Source of the DNA: Bacillota bacterium
GTDB taxonomy: Bacteria > Bacillota_E > Sulfobacillia > Sulfobacillales > Sulfobacillaceae
Reading direction: 5' to 3'
Assembly (NCBI GenBank): GCA_021820165.1
Contig: JAKADW010000063.1
Coordinates: 1 to 9,034, forward strand
DNA: 9,034 nt
A model generated the notes under the pieces. That model saw only the letters and a list, made by a program, of their open reading frames with translations, was not told the origin of the DNA and made no database searches. Position numbers and translations under genes: made by a program. Below are positions 1-6,481 of this stretch, piece after piece; the stretch's first letter is position 1, and every line of letters begins with the position of its first letter.

Positions 1-47
1 AAGTGGCGCTATTATCGGGAGCACCCCATGCGACCCGGGGGAGGTGA
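1..47 (+). CDS. 3' end of the gene upstream of paaC (partial, perhaps paaB)
   Basis: The window opens inside a gene that must end close to the paaC start, but the frame cannot be settled from so few bases. Frame 3 reads VALLSGAPHATRGR and stops at TGA 45-47, which lies inside the paaC ribosome binding site, a common operon arrangement. Frame 1 reads KWRYYREHPMRPGGGEASER and on to a TGA at 70-72, which would overlap paaC by 20 bases. In known paa operons the gene before paaC is paaB, a small subunit of the phenylacetyl-CoA epoxidase, so this is probably its C-terminus. That identification comes from gene order, not from the residues seen. Confidence 0.3.
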   Translation, partial: VALLSGAPHATRGR

Positions 48-52
48 AGCCA

Positions 53-871
53 GTGAACGGGTGGACGACTGAAGAGGTAAAAGAGAGCCCGGAGATTTTG
101 GAGATGCTGGCGGACCTTTTGTTTCAACTCGCAGACGACGATTTTGTTCTAGGGTATCGGGACCAGGAGTGGTTGGGGCTCGCCCCGCACATTGAAGAAG
201 ACGTGGCGTTCGGATCGATTGCTCAAGAGCAAATTGGGCACGCGACTTTTTACTACCACCTGCTAGAGAGCTTAGGTGTTGGGCGAGCGGATGACTTAGC
301 CTCCTTGCGACCAGGTGAGCAGCGCAGGAATGCGGTGCTACTGGAACAGCCCAATGGGGAGAATGGTGACTTTTTGAACCAACCGCACTTCGACTGGGCT
401 TGGACCATCGTGCGGCATTATCTTTACGATGTCTGGGATATTGCGCGGCTAAATCTTTTAAAGGAAAGCCGCTTCGTTCCCTTGGCGGAGGCGGCGGAGA
501 AGATTTTAGGAGAAAAACGGTACCATCGCGCCCACCAAGAGTTGTGGATTCGGACCATGGCCAAGCACGACACGCTATCCCGTCAAAAACTCCAAAAGGC
601 CCTCGGGGAGGCGTTTGGTTGGGTTGGAGATTTGGTCTCTTTTGGGCGTTTTCAGGGCCGCTTGGAGGAGCACGGTGTCATCACTAGTGTCGAACCGGCT
701 GTTCGCCGATATTGGGTTGAGGTTCAAGACTTTCTTCGCAGTGAGGGGTTGATCGTTCCCGAGGTTTCATCGGTGATGAATGGCCGTTTGGGTGAGCACA
801 CTGATGCGCTCGGGGAGGCGCTCGCTCGACTCTCGGAAGTCTATCGGCTCGACCCCAGCGCTTCCTGGTAG
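53..871 (+). CDS. paaC: 1,2-phenylacetyl-CoA epoxidase, structural subunit PaaC
   Basis: PaaC is the non-catalytic ferritin-like partner of PaaA in the oxygenase that epoxidises the ring of phenylacetyl-CoA, in the cytoplasm. The 272-residue product has the family landmarks: EQPNG near residue 99, ARLNLLKESR near 131-140, EKRYHRAHQELW at 154-165, and a tail (LGEHTDALGEALARL...DPSASW) matching the HTEHLG...PGQQW end of E. coli PaaC. Sites that would be E-x-x-H metal motifs in the catalytic homologue read QEQIGH (58-63) and EKRYH (154-158), so the usual second glutamate is replaced. This agrees with PaaC lacking the active diiron centre. The start is placed at GTG 53 because a perfect GGAGGTGA (40-47) lies five bases before it; the longer frame from GTG 44 starts inside that site. 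paaD follows 12 bases after the stop. Confidence 0.93.
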   Translation: MNGWTTEEVKESPEILEMLADLLFQLADDDFVLGYRDQEWLGLAPHIEEDVAFGSIAQEQIGHATFYYHLLESLGVGRADDLASLRPGEQRRNAVLLEQPNGENGDFLNQPHFDWAWTIVRHYLYDVWDIARLNLLKESRFVPLAEAAEKILGEKRYHRAHQELWIRTMAKHDTLSRQKLQKALGEAFGWVGDLVSFGRFQGRLEEHGVITSVEPAVRRYWVEVQDFLRSEGLIVPEVSSVMNGRLGEHTDALGEALARLSEVYRLDPSASW

Positions 872-883
872 GGGGGAGTTACC

Positions 884-1342
884 ATGCTGACAGCGGATGC
901 CGTGACCCGGGAATTGGAGACGGTTCATGATCCGGAAATTGTGAAAGTGAGCATCGTGGATTTAGGCATGGTGTCGGAGGTTCGCGTATCCGACGGAACC
1001 ATCCTGATCACGTTAACCCCCACGTTTGTGGGGTGTCCCGCGCAGAGCATTATCCAGCGGCTGGCGGAGGAGCGGATCCAAAAGGCGTTCCCGGGGGTTT
1101 CTGTCACCGTAGAGATGAATCTTCGAGACCCTTGGCATACCGACCGGATTACACCGCGCGGACGACAAGGGCTCATTGAGTCGGGAATTGCCCCACCGGG
1201 GACCGACTTGAACGACGTGGCCTGCCCGTTTTGTGGAAGTCGGGAGGCCGTCATGGAAAATCTGTTTGCGTCAACCTCCTGCCGGAGCCTCTATTATTGC
1301 CGCGGGTGCCAAAACCCCTTTGAGGCGTTCAAACCTCTCTAA
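884..1342 (+). CDS. paaD: Phenylacetate-CoA oxygenase assembly protein PaaD (MIP18/DUF59 family)
   Basis: PaaD is a maturation factor needed for an active phenylacetyl-CoA epoxidase and is thought to act in iron or iron-sulfur delivery to the complex. The 152-residue protein has two parts. Residues 1-90 are a DUF59/MIP18 domain with the DPE motif at 16-18 and the conserved cysteine C51 in TPTFVGCPA. Residues 110-152 form a zinc-ribbon-like tail with CPFC (C114, C117), then C133 in FASTSCRSLYYC, then CRGC (C139, C142) and the ending PFEAFKPL. This closely follows the E. coli PaaD tail. A GGGGGAG run directly after the paaC stop serves as ribosome binding site for ATG 884. It is the last gene of the operon here: a strong terminator follows within 10 bases of the stop, and no paaE reductase gene lies downstream. 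Confidence 0.93.
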   Translation: MLTADAVTRELETVHDPEIVKVSIVDLGMVSEVRVSDGTILITLTPTFVGCPAQSIIQRLAEERIQKAFPGVSVTVEMNLRDPWHTDRITPRGRQGLIESGIAPPGTDLNDVACPFCGSREAVMENLFASTSCRSLYYCRGCQNPFEAFKPL

Positions 1343-1347
1343 GCTTC

Positions 1348-1391
1348 GACACGTTTTGGCAGTCTTGTCAGAACGTGTCCTTACTTTTTTT
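1348..1391 (+). terminator. Rho-independent terminator of the paa operon
   Basis: Positions 1348-1361 pair with 1366-1379 to make a 14-bp stem (two G-T wobbles) closed by a four-base loop, GTCT. The outer arms are GACACGTT and AACGTGTC. A run of seven T (1385-1391) follows after a five-base gap. It starts five bases after the paaD stop, so it ends the paa transcript and separates it from ctaB. Confidence 0.85.
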
Positions 1392-1412
1392 GATGCCGTG
1401 TAGTAAAGTAAA

Positions 1413-1421
1413 TGCGATAAC
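1413..1421 (+). promoter_or_regulatory. Possible extended -10 promoter for ctaB
   Basis: In the AT-rich stretch after the paa terminator, TG-C-GATAAC at 1413-1421 resembles an extended -10 (4 of 6 to TATAAT). The nearest -35-like sequence, TTGATG at 1390-1395, is too far at 20 bases. A promoter is expected here because a strong terminator lies just upstream, but this particular site is weak. Confidence 0.25.
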
Positions 1422-1443
1422 GACGAAGATGGGACGGGGAATC

Positions 1444-2346
1444 GTGACAAATACGGTTGAAGACCTGGCCGTGCGACGCGCGACCATTCAGGATTATGTC
1501 GAATTGACCAAGCCTCGTATTATCGCCATGTTGGTAATTACGGCGTATTGTGCCATGGTGGTGGCTGGTGGTCGACTTCCGTCTCTCGGCATCACGGTGG
1601 CGGCACTCTTCGGCTTGGCTCTCTCGACGGCCGGTGCGCACAGCATCAATATGTGGTACGACCGCGACATTGATCGGGTCATGTCGAGGACCCGCCGGCG
1701 TCCATTGGTCACGGGGACGATCGCGCCCGGGCGGGCGCTCGTTATGGGGGTCCTCTTGGAAGTGGTCTCGATCATCCTGTTGCTCTGGCGAGTGAACGTG
1801 TTAACGGCGATCTGGTCGACAGCAGGATTCCTCTTTTACGTGTTCATCTATACCTTTTGGTTGAAACGCCGAACCCCACAAAATATTGTCATTGGCGGAG
1901 CGGCCGGGGCTTTCCCACCTTTGGTTGGCTGGGCAGCGGTCACCGGTCAGGTGAGCTTAGCGGCATGGTTGATGTTTCTCATTATCTTTCTCTGGACCCC
2001 TCCGCATTTCTGGGCATTAGCCCTTTACAAGCGGGATGATTACCAGCGAGCCGGTGTTCCTATGATGCCGGTGGTTCGCGGGGAACGATCGACCAAATGG
2101 CAGAGCATCACCTATGCGGGGCTCCTCTTGGTGGCCTCGTTGGCTCTCTACTGGACACACGCCGTCGATTGGGTGTATCTGGCCATCGCTCTTGTGATCG
2201 GCGTCGGGTTTATGGCTGTCCACATCCCGCTCTTATCGGAGAAGTTGCCGGACGTACGATGGGCCAAGCGGACATTTCACATGTCGCTCTGGTACATGAC
2301 AGCCATCTTTTTCGCCATGGTAGCTGGGAGCCTCTGGCGGTACTGA
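1444..2346 (+). CDS. ctaB: Protoheme IX farnesyltransferase (heme O synthase)
   Basis: CtaB transfers a farnesyl group from farnesyl diphosphate to protoheme IX, making heme O, the precursor of heme A for aa3-type oxidases. It is an integral membrane UbiA-family prenyltransferase. Visible signatures are the first aspartate-rich motif N69-xxx-D73-xxx-D77 followed by SRTRRRPL, the TPQNIVIGGAAGAFPPLVGW stretch (144-163) and the second polar motif YKRDDYQRAGVPMMPV (195-210), with about nine hydrophobic segments. At 300 residues the length is normal. The start is uncertain. GTG 1444 has GGGGA three bases before it and gives a normal N-terminus; ATG 1429 is possible but lacks a good ribosome binding site. 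The open frame extends to GTG 1375, but that codon lies inside the paa terminator stem and is rejected. The DUF420 gene follows after 21 bases. Confidence 0.95.
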   Translation: MTNTVEDLAVRRATIQDYVELTKPRIIAMLVITAYCAMVVAGGRLPSLGITVAALFGLALSTAGAHSINMWYDRDIDRVMSRTRRRPLVTGTIAPGRALVMGVLLEVVSIILLLWRVNVLTAIWSTAGFLFYVFIYTFWLKRRTPQNIVIGGAAGAFPPLVGWAAVTGQVSLAAWLMFLIIFLWTPPHFWALALYKRDDYQRAGVPMMPVVRGERSTKWQSITYAGLLLVASLALYWTHAVDWVYLAIALVIGVGFMAVHIPLLSEKLPDVRWAKRTFHMSLWYMTAIFFAMVAGSLWRY

Positions 2347-2367
2347 GCAGAAGAAAGGAGGGATAGG

Positions 2368-2850
2368 ATGCAAATTTGGCCATCACTCAACGAATTTTTT
2401 ATGATTGTGAGTGCACTTTTAGTTGCGACCGGATGGGTTTATATCCGTCGGGGGAAAAAAGACACGCATAAGAAACTTATGCTGACGGGCGCGGGGTTTG
2501 CCGTGGCGTTTTTCGTGAGCTATGTCTTGAGAACACTCTTGGTTGGCGATACCACCTTCGCCGGTCCTCATGGCCTTAAAGCACCCTATCAAGTTTTCTT
2601 GCAGGCTCATGCGACGCTCGCCACGGTGGCGGCAGTCTTGGGAATCATCACGATCCGGCGGGCGCTCTTGGGTCGGTTTTCGTTGCACCGTCGGATCGCG
2701 CCCTGGACCGCCAGCGTGTGGCTCGTAGCCGCAGCCTCAGGTCTGGTGGTATTCCTGTTGCTTTATGTCATTTATCCCCCGGGCGTGACCACCAATCTCT
2801 TTCGCGCCGTGTCGATGGGACTTACGGGTAATTTTGGGCTCCGTGGATAG
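2368..2850 (+). CDS. DUF420 membrane protein, probable cytochrome oxidase assembly factor (YozB/CtaM-like)
   Basis: This 160-residue protein has four predicted transmembrane helices (about 8-26, 38-59, 78-97 and 112-136). It shows the conserved DUF420 pattern: DTHKKLM (H34), a loop with GPHG (H68), QAHATLA (H81) and SLHRRIAPWTASVWLVAAASG (H107). Members often lie beside cta genes in Firmicutes. As I recall, the Staphylococcus aureus member encoded next to ctaB, named CtaM, is needed for aa3 oxidase function. Its position 21 bases after ctaB fits a role in heme-copper oxidase biogenesis, but no biochemical activity can be read from the sequence. The start is firm: AAAGGAGGG at 2354-2362 is correctly spaced from ATG 2368. 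Identity as DUF420 is confident; function is inferred from context. Confidence 0.85.
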   Translation: MQIWPSLNEFFMIVSALLVATGWVYIRRGKKDTHKKLMLTGAGFAVAFFVSYVLRTLLVGDTTFAGPHGLKAPYQVFLQAHATLATVAAVLGIITIRRALLGRFSLHRRIAPWTASVWLVAAASGLVVFLLLYVIYPPGVTTNLFRAVSMGLTGNFGLRG

Positions 2851-2858
2851 ACTATCCA
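2844..2858. repeat. 15-base palindrome spanning the DUF420 stop codon
   Basis: TGGATAG-A-CTATCCA forms two perfect 7-bp arms around a single base. It covers the TAG stop at 2848-2850 and lies just before the MFS ribosome binding site. With no loop and no T-run it is not a terminator. It has the form of a dimeric repressor site, but nothing confirms that. Confidence 0.4.
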
Positions 2859-2888
2859 GGGAGTTGAAAAATGGGATGGAGGGAAGCT

Positions 2889-4217
2889 ATGCGCCCCAAC
2901 TACCGTTCACTTAGCGTCTACTTAGTGGGCGTATTCATGGGTTCTCTGGATACGAACGTTCTGGCGCCCGTCTTTCCTCTCATTATGAAGGGCTTTCACA
3001 TCCCGCTGGGGTGGGCGGCCTGGACGATTACTGCCTATACTCTTTCCTATATTGCCACCACGGTTCTCGCCGGTGCGTGGGGGGACCGCATCGGGCATAA
3101 GCGGCTATTTTTGTGGGGGATTGTCGCTTTTATGCTGGCTTCGCTATTAGCAGCCTTTTCGCCGACCTTCTGGGTCTTTGTACTGGCGCGAGTGGTTCAG
3201 GGCGCCGGCGCGGGATCGGTGTACCCGAATGCCCAGGCCGAGGGTATCCGGGAGTTTCCTCCCGAACGTCGAGGAATGGCTTTAGGCATGTTTGGCGCAG
3301 TTTTTGGCCTCGCCAGCGTATTGGGACCCACCTTGGGGGGGTTCTTGGGACAATACCTCGGATGGCCGGCGGTCTTTTGGGTCAATGTGCCGATCGCGCT
3401 CTTGGTATTAGCGATGAGTCGTCGCTTGGGCCCGTCGGCGGTTCACGATCGCGCCGTGCCGGATTGGAAGGGCGGCGTGAGTTTTTCTGTCCTGCTGGCC
3501 TCGGCGCTCTTAGTAATCATGGGTACAGGGTCGTTACGCTGGGCGTTCCTGTTGCTGGCTCTGGCGGCCCTGGCTGTTTTCTTGGTTCGCCAGCGGCGGT
3601 CGACATCGCCATTCTTGGATTCGCGCCCGCTGAAGAATGCCGCTGGGGTGGCAATGCTGGTGGGGGCCTCTTTGATTGGCTTGGATATGTCGGCGGCCGT
3701 CTTCGTTCCGACGCTGGTCCAGCGGCTGCTCCACTTTTCCGTATTGAGTTCGGGATTGGCTTTGCTGCCGGCCGCTTTCAGCGGCGCGGTGTTGTCGGGA
3801 GTGGGAGGCGTGCTGGTAGACCGCGTGGGTCCCCGAAAGCTTCTCGTGGTGGGGCTCTTAGCGGGAGCCATCGGTGGCGTGTTGCTCGCTTGGCCGCCTT
3901 TGACCATGACGCGCTTTGTGGTGGCGATGTTGTTCTTTGGCTTCGGGACCGCTTTTACCATGGGCGCCCCGTTAAATCGCATGGCCTTGGCTCTCTATCG
4001 CGATGACCAATCCGGCGAGGCACTGTCCCTGGTGGCGGTGTTTCGGGGGATTGGGTTGGCCGCCGGGCCAATTTTGCTCACAGCGGCGGAGAGCCTTCAC
4101 GGGTTCACAGGGATGTTTGGCGCCGTGACGGTGGCGTCGGTGGCGGGGGTTCTTGCCTTTTTGTTGGTACCAGACCGAAAGCCTGTCAAGGCGAGCCATG
4201 TGGTTTCAGAAAACTGA
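2889..4217 (+). CDS. MFS multidrug-type exporter (DHA2/EmrB-QacA-like)
   Basis: This is a major facilitator superfamily transporter of about 442 residues, probably a proton-driven exporter of drugs or other small molecules in the inner membrane. The first helix carries SLDTNVLAPVFP, like the LDxTVVNVALP motif of DHA2 exporters. Motif A is GDRIGHKRLF (65-74), motif B LARVVQGAGAG (99-109), and the antiporter motif C is GLASVLGPTLGGFLGQYLGW (140-159). The rest is nearly continuous hydrophobic helices, ending in a short polar tail. The substrate cannot be predicted. ATG 2889 is preferred because GGAGGG (2878-2883) lies five bases before it; ATG 2871, with GGGAG seven bases upstream, is a real alternative that adds six residues. 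It follows the DUF420 gene closely and probably shares the ctaB transcript. I see no canonical terminator after it. Confidence 0.9.
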   Translation: MRPNYRSLSVYLVGVFMGSLDTNVLAPVFPLIMKGFHIPLGWAAWTITAYTLSYIATTVLAGAWGDRIGHKRLFLWGIVAFMLASLLAAFSPTFWVFVLARVVQGAGAGSVYPNAQAEGIREFPPERRGMALGMFGAVFGLASVLGPTLGGFLGQYLGWPAVFWVNVPIALLVLAMSRRLGPSAVHDRAVPDWKGGVSFSVLLASALLVIMGTGSLRWAFLLLALAALAVFLVRQRRSTSPFLDSRPLKNAAGVAMLVGASLIGLDMSAAVFVPTLVQRLLHFSVLSSGLALLPAAFSGAVLSGVGGVLVDRVGPRKLLVVGLLAGAIGGVLLAWPPLTMTRFVVAMLFFGFGTAFTMGAPLNRMALALYRDDQSGEALSLVAVFRGIGLAAGPILLTAAESLHGFTGMFGAVTVASVAGVLAFLLVPDRKPVKASHVVSEN

Positions 4218-4241
4218 CAGAAATTGGATTTGTGCTGGAGG

Positions 4242-4269
4242 GTAAATCCGTCAAGGGTGGGTGATAATA
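4242..4269 (+). promoter_or_regulatory. Possible forespore (sigma-G-like) promoter of the SASP gene
   Basis: GATAATA at 4263-4269 fits the sigma-G -10 pattern CATnnTA except for the first base. GTAAA at 4242-4246 is a partial match to the -35 pattern GHATR, with a 16-base spacer, slightly short. An imperfect inverted repeat (GGATTT 4226-4231, AAATCC 4244-4249) overlaps the -35. Alpha/beta SASP genes are known sigma-G targets, so the expectation is strong but the match is only moderate. Confidence 0.35.
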
Positions 4270-4299
4270 ACGCCACTATCCGAGATGGAGGTGACACAG

Positions 4300-4524
4300 A
4301 TGGCACAAGGAAGCAACACCAGCAACCGCGCCCTCGTGCGTGGTGCGGAGCGCGCACTTGACCAATTCAAGTACGAAGTGGCCCGCGAAATTGGACTCCA
4401 GGGCATTGAGGATGGCTACTGGGGAGACGTTCCCTCGGCGCAGTGCGGCGCCGTGGGAGGTCACATGGTCCGCAAGATGATTGAGATGGCGGAACAGCAG
4501 ATGGCAGGACGCTCCTCCCGATAA
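4300..4524 (+). CDS. Alpha/beta-type small acid-soluble spore protein (SASP)
   Basis: SASPs coat spore DNA in the forespore, shift it toward an A-like form and protect it from UV and heat; the GPR protease degrades them at germination. The 74-residue protein has both family signatures. ALDQFKYEVAREIGL (19-33) contains the GPR-type cleavage sequence around YEVARE, and GDVPSAQCGAVGGHMVRKMI (42-61) is the C-terminal DNA-binding signature. The QCG form resembles clostridial SASPs rather than the NG form of Bacillus SspA/B. The usual arginine before QCG is alanine here, and the glutamate after VGG is histidine. A perfect GGAGGTGA (4287-4294) five bases before ATG 4300 fixes the start; the frame is open further upstream but not used. 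The gene stands alone between its own leader and a terminator. Confidence 0.95.
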   Translation: MAQGSNTSNRALVRGAERALDQFKYEVAREIGLQGIEDGYWGDVPSAQCGAVGGHMVRKMIEMAEQQMAGRSSR

Positions 4525-4546
4525 CTGTTGCACCTGAAGGAACGTC

Positions 4547-4573
4547 AAAAAAGGCCGGAAATCGGCCTTTTTT
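4547..4573. terminator. Bidirectional terminator between the SASP and hydrolase genes
   Basis: GGCCG (4553-4557) pairs with CGGCC (4563-4567) across a five-base loop. The stem is preceded by six A and followed by six T, so it reads as a stem with a T-run on either strand. It lies 22 bases after the SASP stop and 13 bases beyond the stop of the reverse-strand hydrolase gene, serving two convergent transcripts. Confidence 0.88.
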
Positions 4574-4586
4574 GCGTTGCGCCCAA

Positions 4587-5390
4587 CTAATCGAGATTGC
4601 GAGAGAAGAAGGATAACGTCTCCGCCCAGGCGTTCCGAGCGGCGTCGACATCGTATGAGGCGCGTGTATCGTTGAAGAAGGCGTGACCAGCCCCCCGGTA
4701 GATCTTATAGTCGAAGGTCTTGCCGAGCTTCTTCATACTGGCCGCTACGCCTGGAACCGCATCGGTCAGGGCATGGTCAGTCTCTCCGTAAAATCCATAG
4801 ACTGGCGTCTCCAACCGAGCCATGTCCTCCTCGCTGGGAGCCCGGCCATAGTTGCACACGGCAGCTTTGATACGCCGATCGCGGGTGGCTAGCAAGAAGG
4901 AGAGCGCGCCCCCCATACAGTAACCGACGCTGACAATGCCTCGGCCATGACTTTCCGCATAGTCCGCCCACACCTTCAGTTGCTTCACATATCCTTCGGT
5001 ATCCCGGTTCCCGAACAAGAGGCCCATGGTCTCCCGGACATTTTGGGATTCGGGGGCCGGCAGACGATCGATATATTGGTCACGAATCTCGGCGTTGCCC
5101 CAGCCTTCCGGAGGCATGGTGTCGAGAAACTTTTTTAAGGCTTGGATGCGAGGAGCCGAAAGCGGCACCGGGGTCTCGCCCAGAGAATAAAGGTCCGGCG
5201 CCAGCGCCTGATATCCGGCCGTCGCAAACCGGTCCGCCATATCCTGAATATGTTCGTCAACACCCCAGATTTCCTGGATCACCAAAACCGTTGGGAGGGG
5301 TTTGTCCCCGGCCTGGCTAGGACGGGCCAAATAGGCGCGCATCGGTTGACCGTCTAGCGTGCCGCTGATCCACTCGGTATTGAGCTTCAT
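4587..5390 (-). CDS. Dienelactone hydrolase family protein
   Basis: This is a cytoplasmic alpha/beta hydrolase of 267 residues with the dienelactone hydrolase triad: C158 in the nucleophile elbow GYCMGG, D205 in YGETDHAL and H236 in GAGHAFFND. E40 in VIQEIWGVDEHI corresponds to the glutamate that holds the cysteine in the resting enzyme. The ending, an aromatic after the histidine motif then ARNAWAETLSFF, is typical. Classical members open dienelactone in chlorocatechol breakdown, but many paralogues have unknown ester or lactone substrates and no chlorocatechol genes are nearby. A segment at about 95-135 (PPEGWGNAEIRDQY...LLFGNRD) is longer than in compact members. GGAGGT six bases before the ATG fixes the start. 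The gene lies 48 bases downstream of trxB on the same strand, with its own promoter-like site between. Confidence 0.9.
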   Translation of the reverse strand: MKLNTEWISGTLDGQPMRAYLARPSQAGDKPLPTVLVIQEIWGVDEHIQDMADRFATAGYQALAPDLYSLGETPVPLSAPRIQALKKFLDTMPPEGWGNAEIRDQYIDRLPAPESQNVRETMGLLFGNRDTEGYVKQLKVWADYAESHGRGIVSVGYCMGGALSFLLATRDRRIKAAVCNYGRAPSEEDMARLETPVYGFYGETDHALTDAVPGVAASMKKLGKTFDYKIYRGAGHAFFNDTRASYDVDAARNAWAETLSFFSRNLD

Positions 5391-5406
5391 GTTTCCACCT
5401 CCGCAC

Positions 5407-5418
5407 TTAGTATACTAA
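5407..5418 (-). promoter_or_regulatory. 12-bp palindrome and -10-like element upstream of the hydrolase gene
   Basis: TTAGTATACTAA is a perfect 12-bp palindrome five bases upstream of the hydrolase ribosome binding site. On the reverse strand it contains TATACT (5 of 6 to the -10 consensus), but no good -35 lies at the right distance. Transcription from it would leave a very short leader. A weak -10 inside a symmetric site suggests control by a dimeric regulator; this is inference. Confidence 0.45.
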
Positions 5419-5438
5419 ATACTGGTAGTCACACGAAG

Positions 5439-6368
5439 TTAGTCCGCTTGCGCTTCCAGCCAACGTTCCACGTCCATGGCAGCGCGGCACCCGCTGCCAG
5501 CTGCGGTAATGGCTTGGCGGTAGCGGGAGTCGGCCACATCTCCACAGGCAAAGATACCCTCGACGCTGGTGCGGGTGCTGCCTTCCTGGGTGATAATGTA
5601 GCCCAACGGATCGGTCGTCACCTGGCCTTTGAGAAAGGCGGTGTTGGGGCGATGGCCGATGGACACGAAGAGCCCCTCAGTGGGCAAGACTTCTTCTTGG
5701 CCCGTTTGGTTGTGCCGCACTTTAAGGCCGGTGACCCGATTGTTCTCCGACAGCACCTCGACAGGTACAGCGTTCATCAGCCACGAGATTTTCGGGTTCT
5801 TTCGCGCACGATCCTGCATCACTTTGGAGGCTCTTAGCGTGTCTCGGCGGTGCACGATGGTGACCTCGGAGGCATAACGGGTTAAAAAGGTGGCCTCTTC
5901 CATCGCAGAATCGCCGCCTCCGACGACGATAATGCGCTTGTCTTTGAAGAAAAAGCCGTCGCACGTGGCGCATGTGGAGACGCCGTGGCCCACCATGTTT
6001 TGTTCTCCGGGAATCTCCAGCATTTTGGCGGAGGCGCCGGTGGAAATAATGAGGGCGTCAGCCTCAAAGGTTTGGTTATCATCCACCGTGACCCGAAATG
6101 GCCGCTGGCTTAAATCGGCGGCATTAGCGTTTCCGCGCATGAATCGAGCACCAAAGCGTTCCGCCTGCTTTTTCATCGATTCCATTAAATCAGGTCCTAA
6201 AATTCCTTCGGGAAACCCCGGAAAGTTTTCCACCTCGGTGGTGAGCATGAGTTGGCCGCCGGGCTCCTCCCCCTCAATGACCAACGGGCTTAAATTGGCC
6301 CGGGCGGCATAGATGGCAGCCGTGTATCCGGCAGGGCCGGTACCGAGAATAATCACTTGCTCCTTCAT
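5439..6368 (-). CDS. trxB: Thioredoxin reductase (NADPH)
   Basis: TrxB passes electrons from NADPH through FAD and a redox-active disulfide to thioredoxin in the cytoplasm. The 309-residue protein has the expected order: FAD-binding GTGPAGYTAAIYAARA (9-24), EGEEPGGQL (32-40), the catalytic CATC (C133, C136), the NADPH-binding GGGDSAMEEA (150-159) with HRRDTLRAS (173-181) whose arginines select NADPH, and the C-terminal FAD motif GIFACGDVADSRYRQA. Length and residues are canonical. ATG 6368 gives MKEQVIILG and lies six bases from AGGGG; ATG 6371, one codon upstream, is equally possible. The open frame runs much further back to 6560, but that would overlap the promoter and the divergent gene, so it is rejected. 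No terminator follows, so read-through into the hydrolase gene is likely. Confidence 0.97.
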   Translation of the reverse strand: MKEQVIILGTGPAGYTAAIYAARANLSPLVIEGEEPGGQLMLTTEVENFPGFPEGILGPDLMESMKKQAERFGARFMRGNANAADLSQRPFRVTVDDNQTFEADALIISTGASAKMLEIPGEQNMVGHGVSTCATCDGFFFKDKRIIVVGGGDSAMEEATFLTRYASEVTIVHRRDTLRASKVMQDRARKNPKISWLMNAVPVEVLSENNRVTGLKVRHNQTGQEEVLPTEGLFVSIGHRPNTAFLKGQVTTDPLGYIITQEGSTRTSVEGIFACGDVADSRYRQAITAAGSGCRAAMDVERWLEAQAD

Positions 6369-6405
6369 CATTGACCCCTTTCGCGACTGATTCCAGTCGT
6401 ACCCT

Positions 6406-6434
6406 AGTATACGTCTTTTTGCCGTAGCCCCCAA
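6406..6434 (-). promoter_or_regulatory. Probable sigma-A promoter of trxB
   Basis: On the reverse strand TTGGGG (6434-6429) and TATACT (6411-6406) are separated by exactly 17 bases. The -10 matches 5 of 6 and the -35 keeps TTG. Transcription would start near 6399, giving a leader of roughly 30 bases before the trxB start. Confidence 0.6.
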
Positions 6435-6448
6435 GGCGTCCGATTCGG

Positions 6449-6454
6449 TACAAT
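6449..6454 (+). promoter_or_regulatory. -10-like element of the divergent forward cluster
   Basis: TACAAT (5 of 6 to TATAAT) lies 27 bases before the TTG start at 6482 and just upstream of the AAAGGAGGG ribosome binding site. I find no convincing -35 at 16-18 bases. Because it sits close behind the trxB -35, the two divergent promoters would lie almost back to back. Confidence 0.35.
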
Positions 6455-6481
6455 GACAGGAGTGTAAAGGAGGGTCGTCTG

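Noticed and set aside
3443..3982. Reverse open frame of 179 codons inside the MFS gene, and a long forward frame at 3113-4006
   Set aside because: Both are shadows of the MFS coding sequence, which has clear transporter motifs throughout.
4226..4249. Inverted repeat GGATTT/AAATCC after the MFS gene
   Set aside because: It has only six perfect pairs around a 12-base loop and no T-run, so it is not supported as an MFS terminator; it may be incidental to the SASP promoter.
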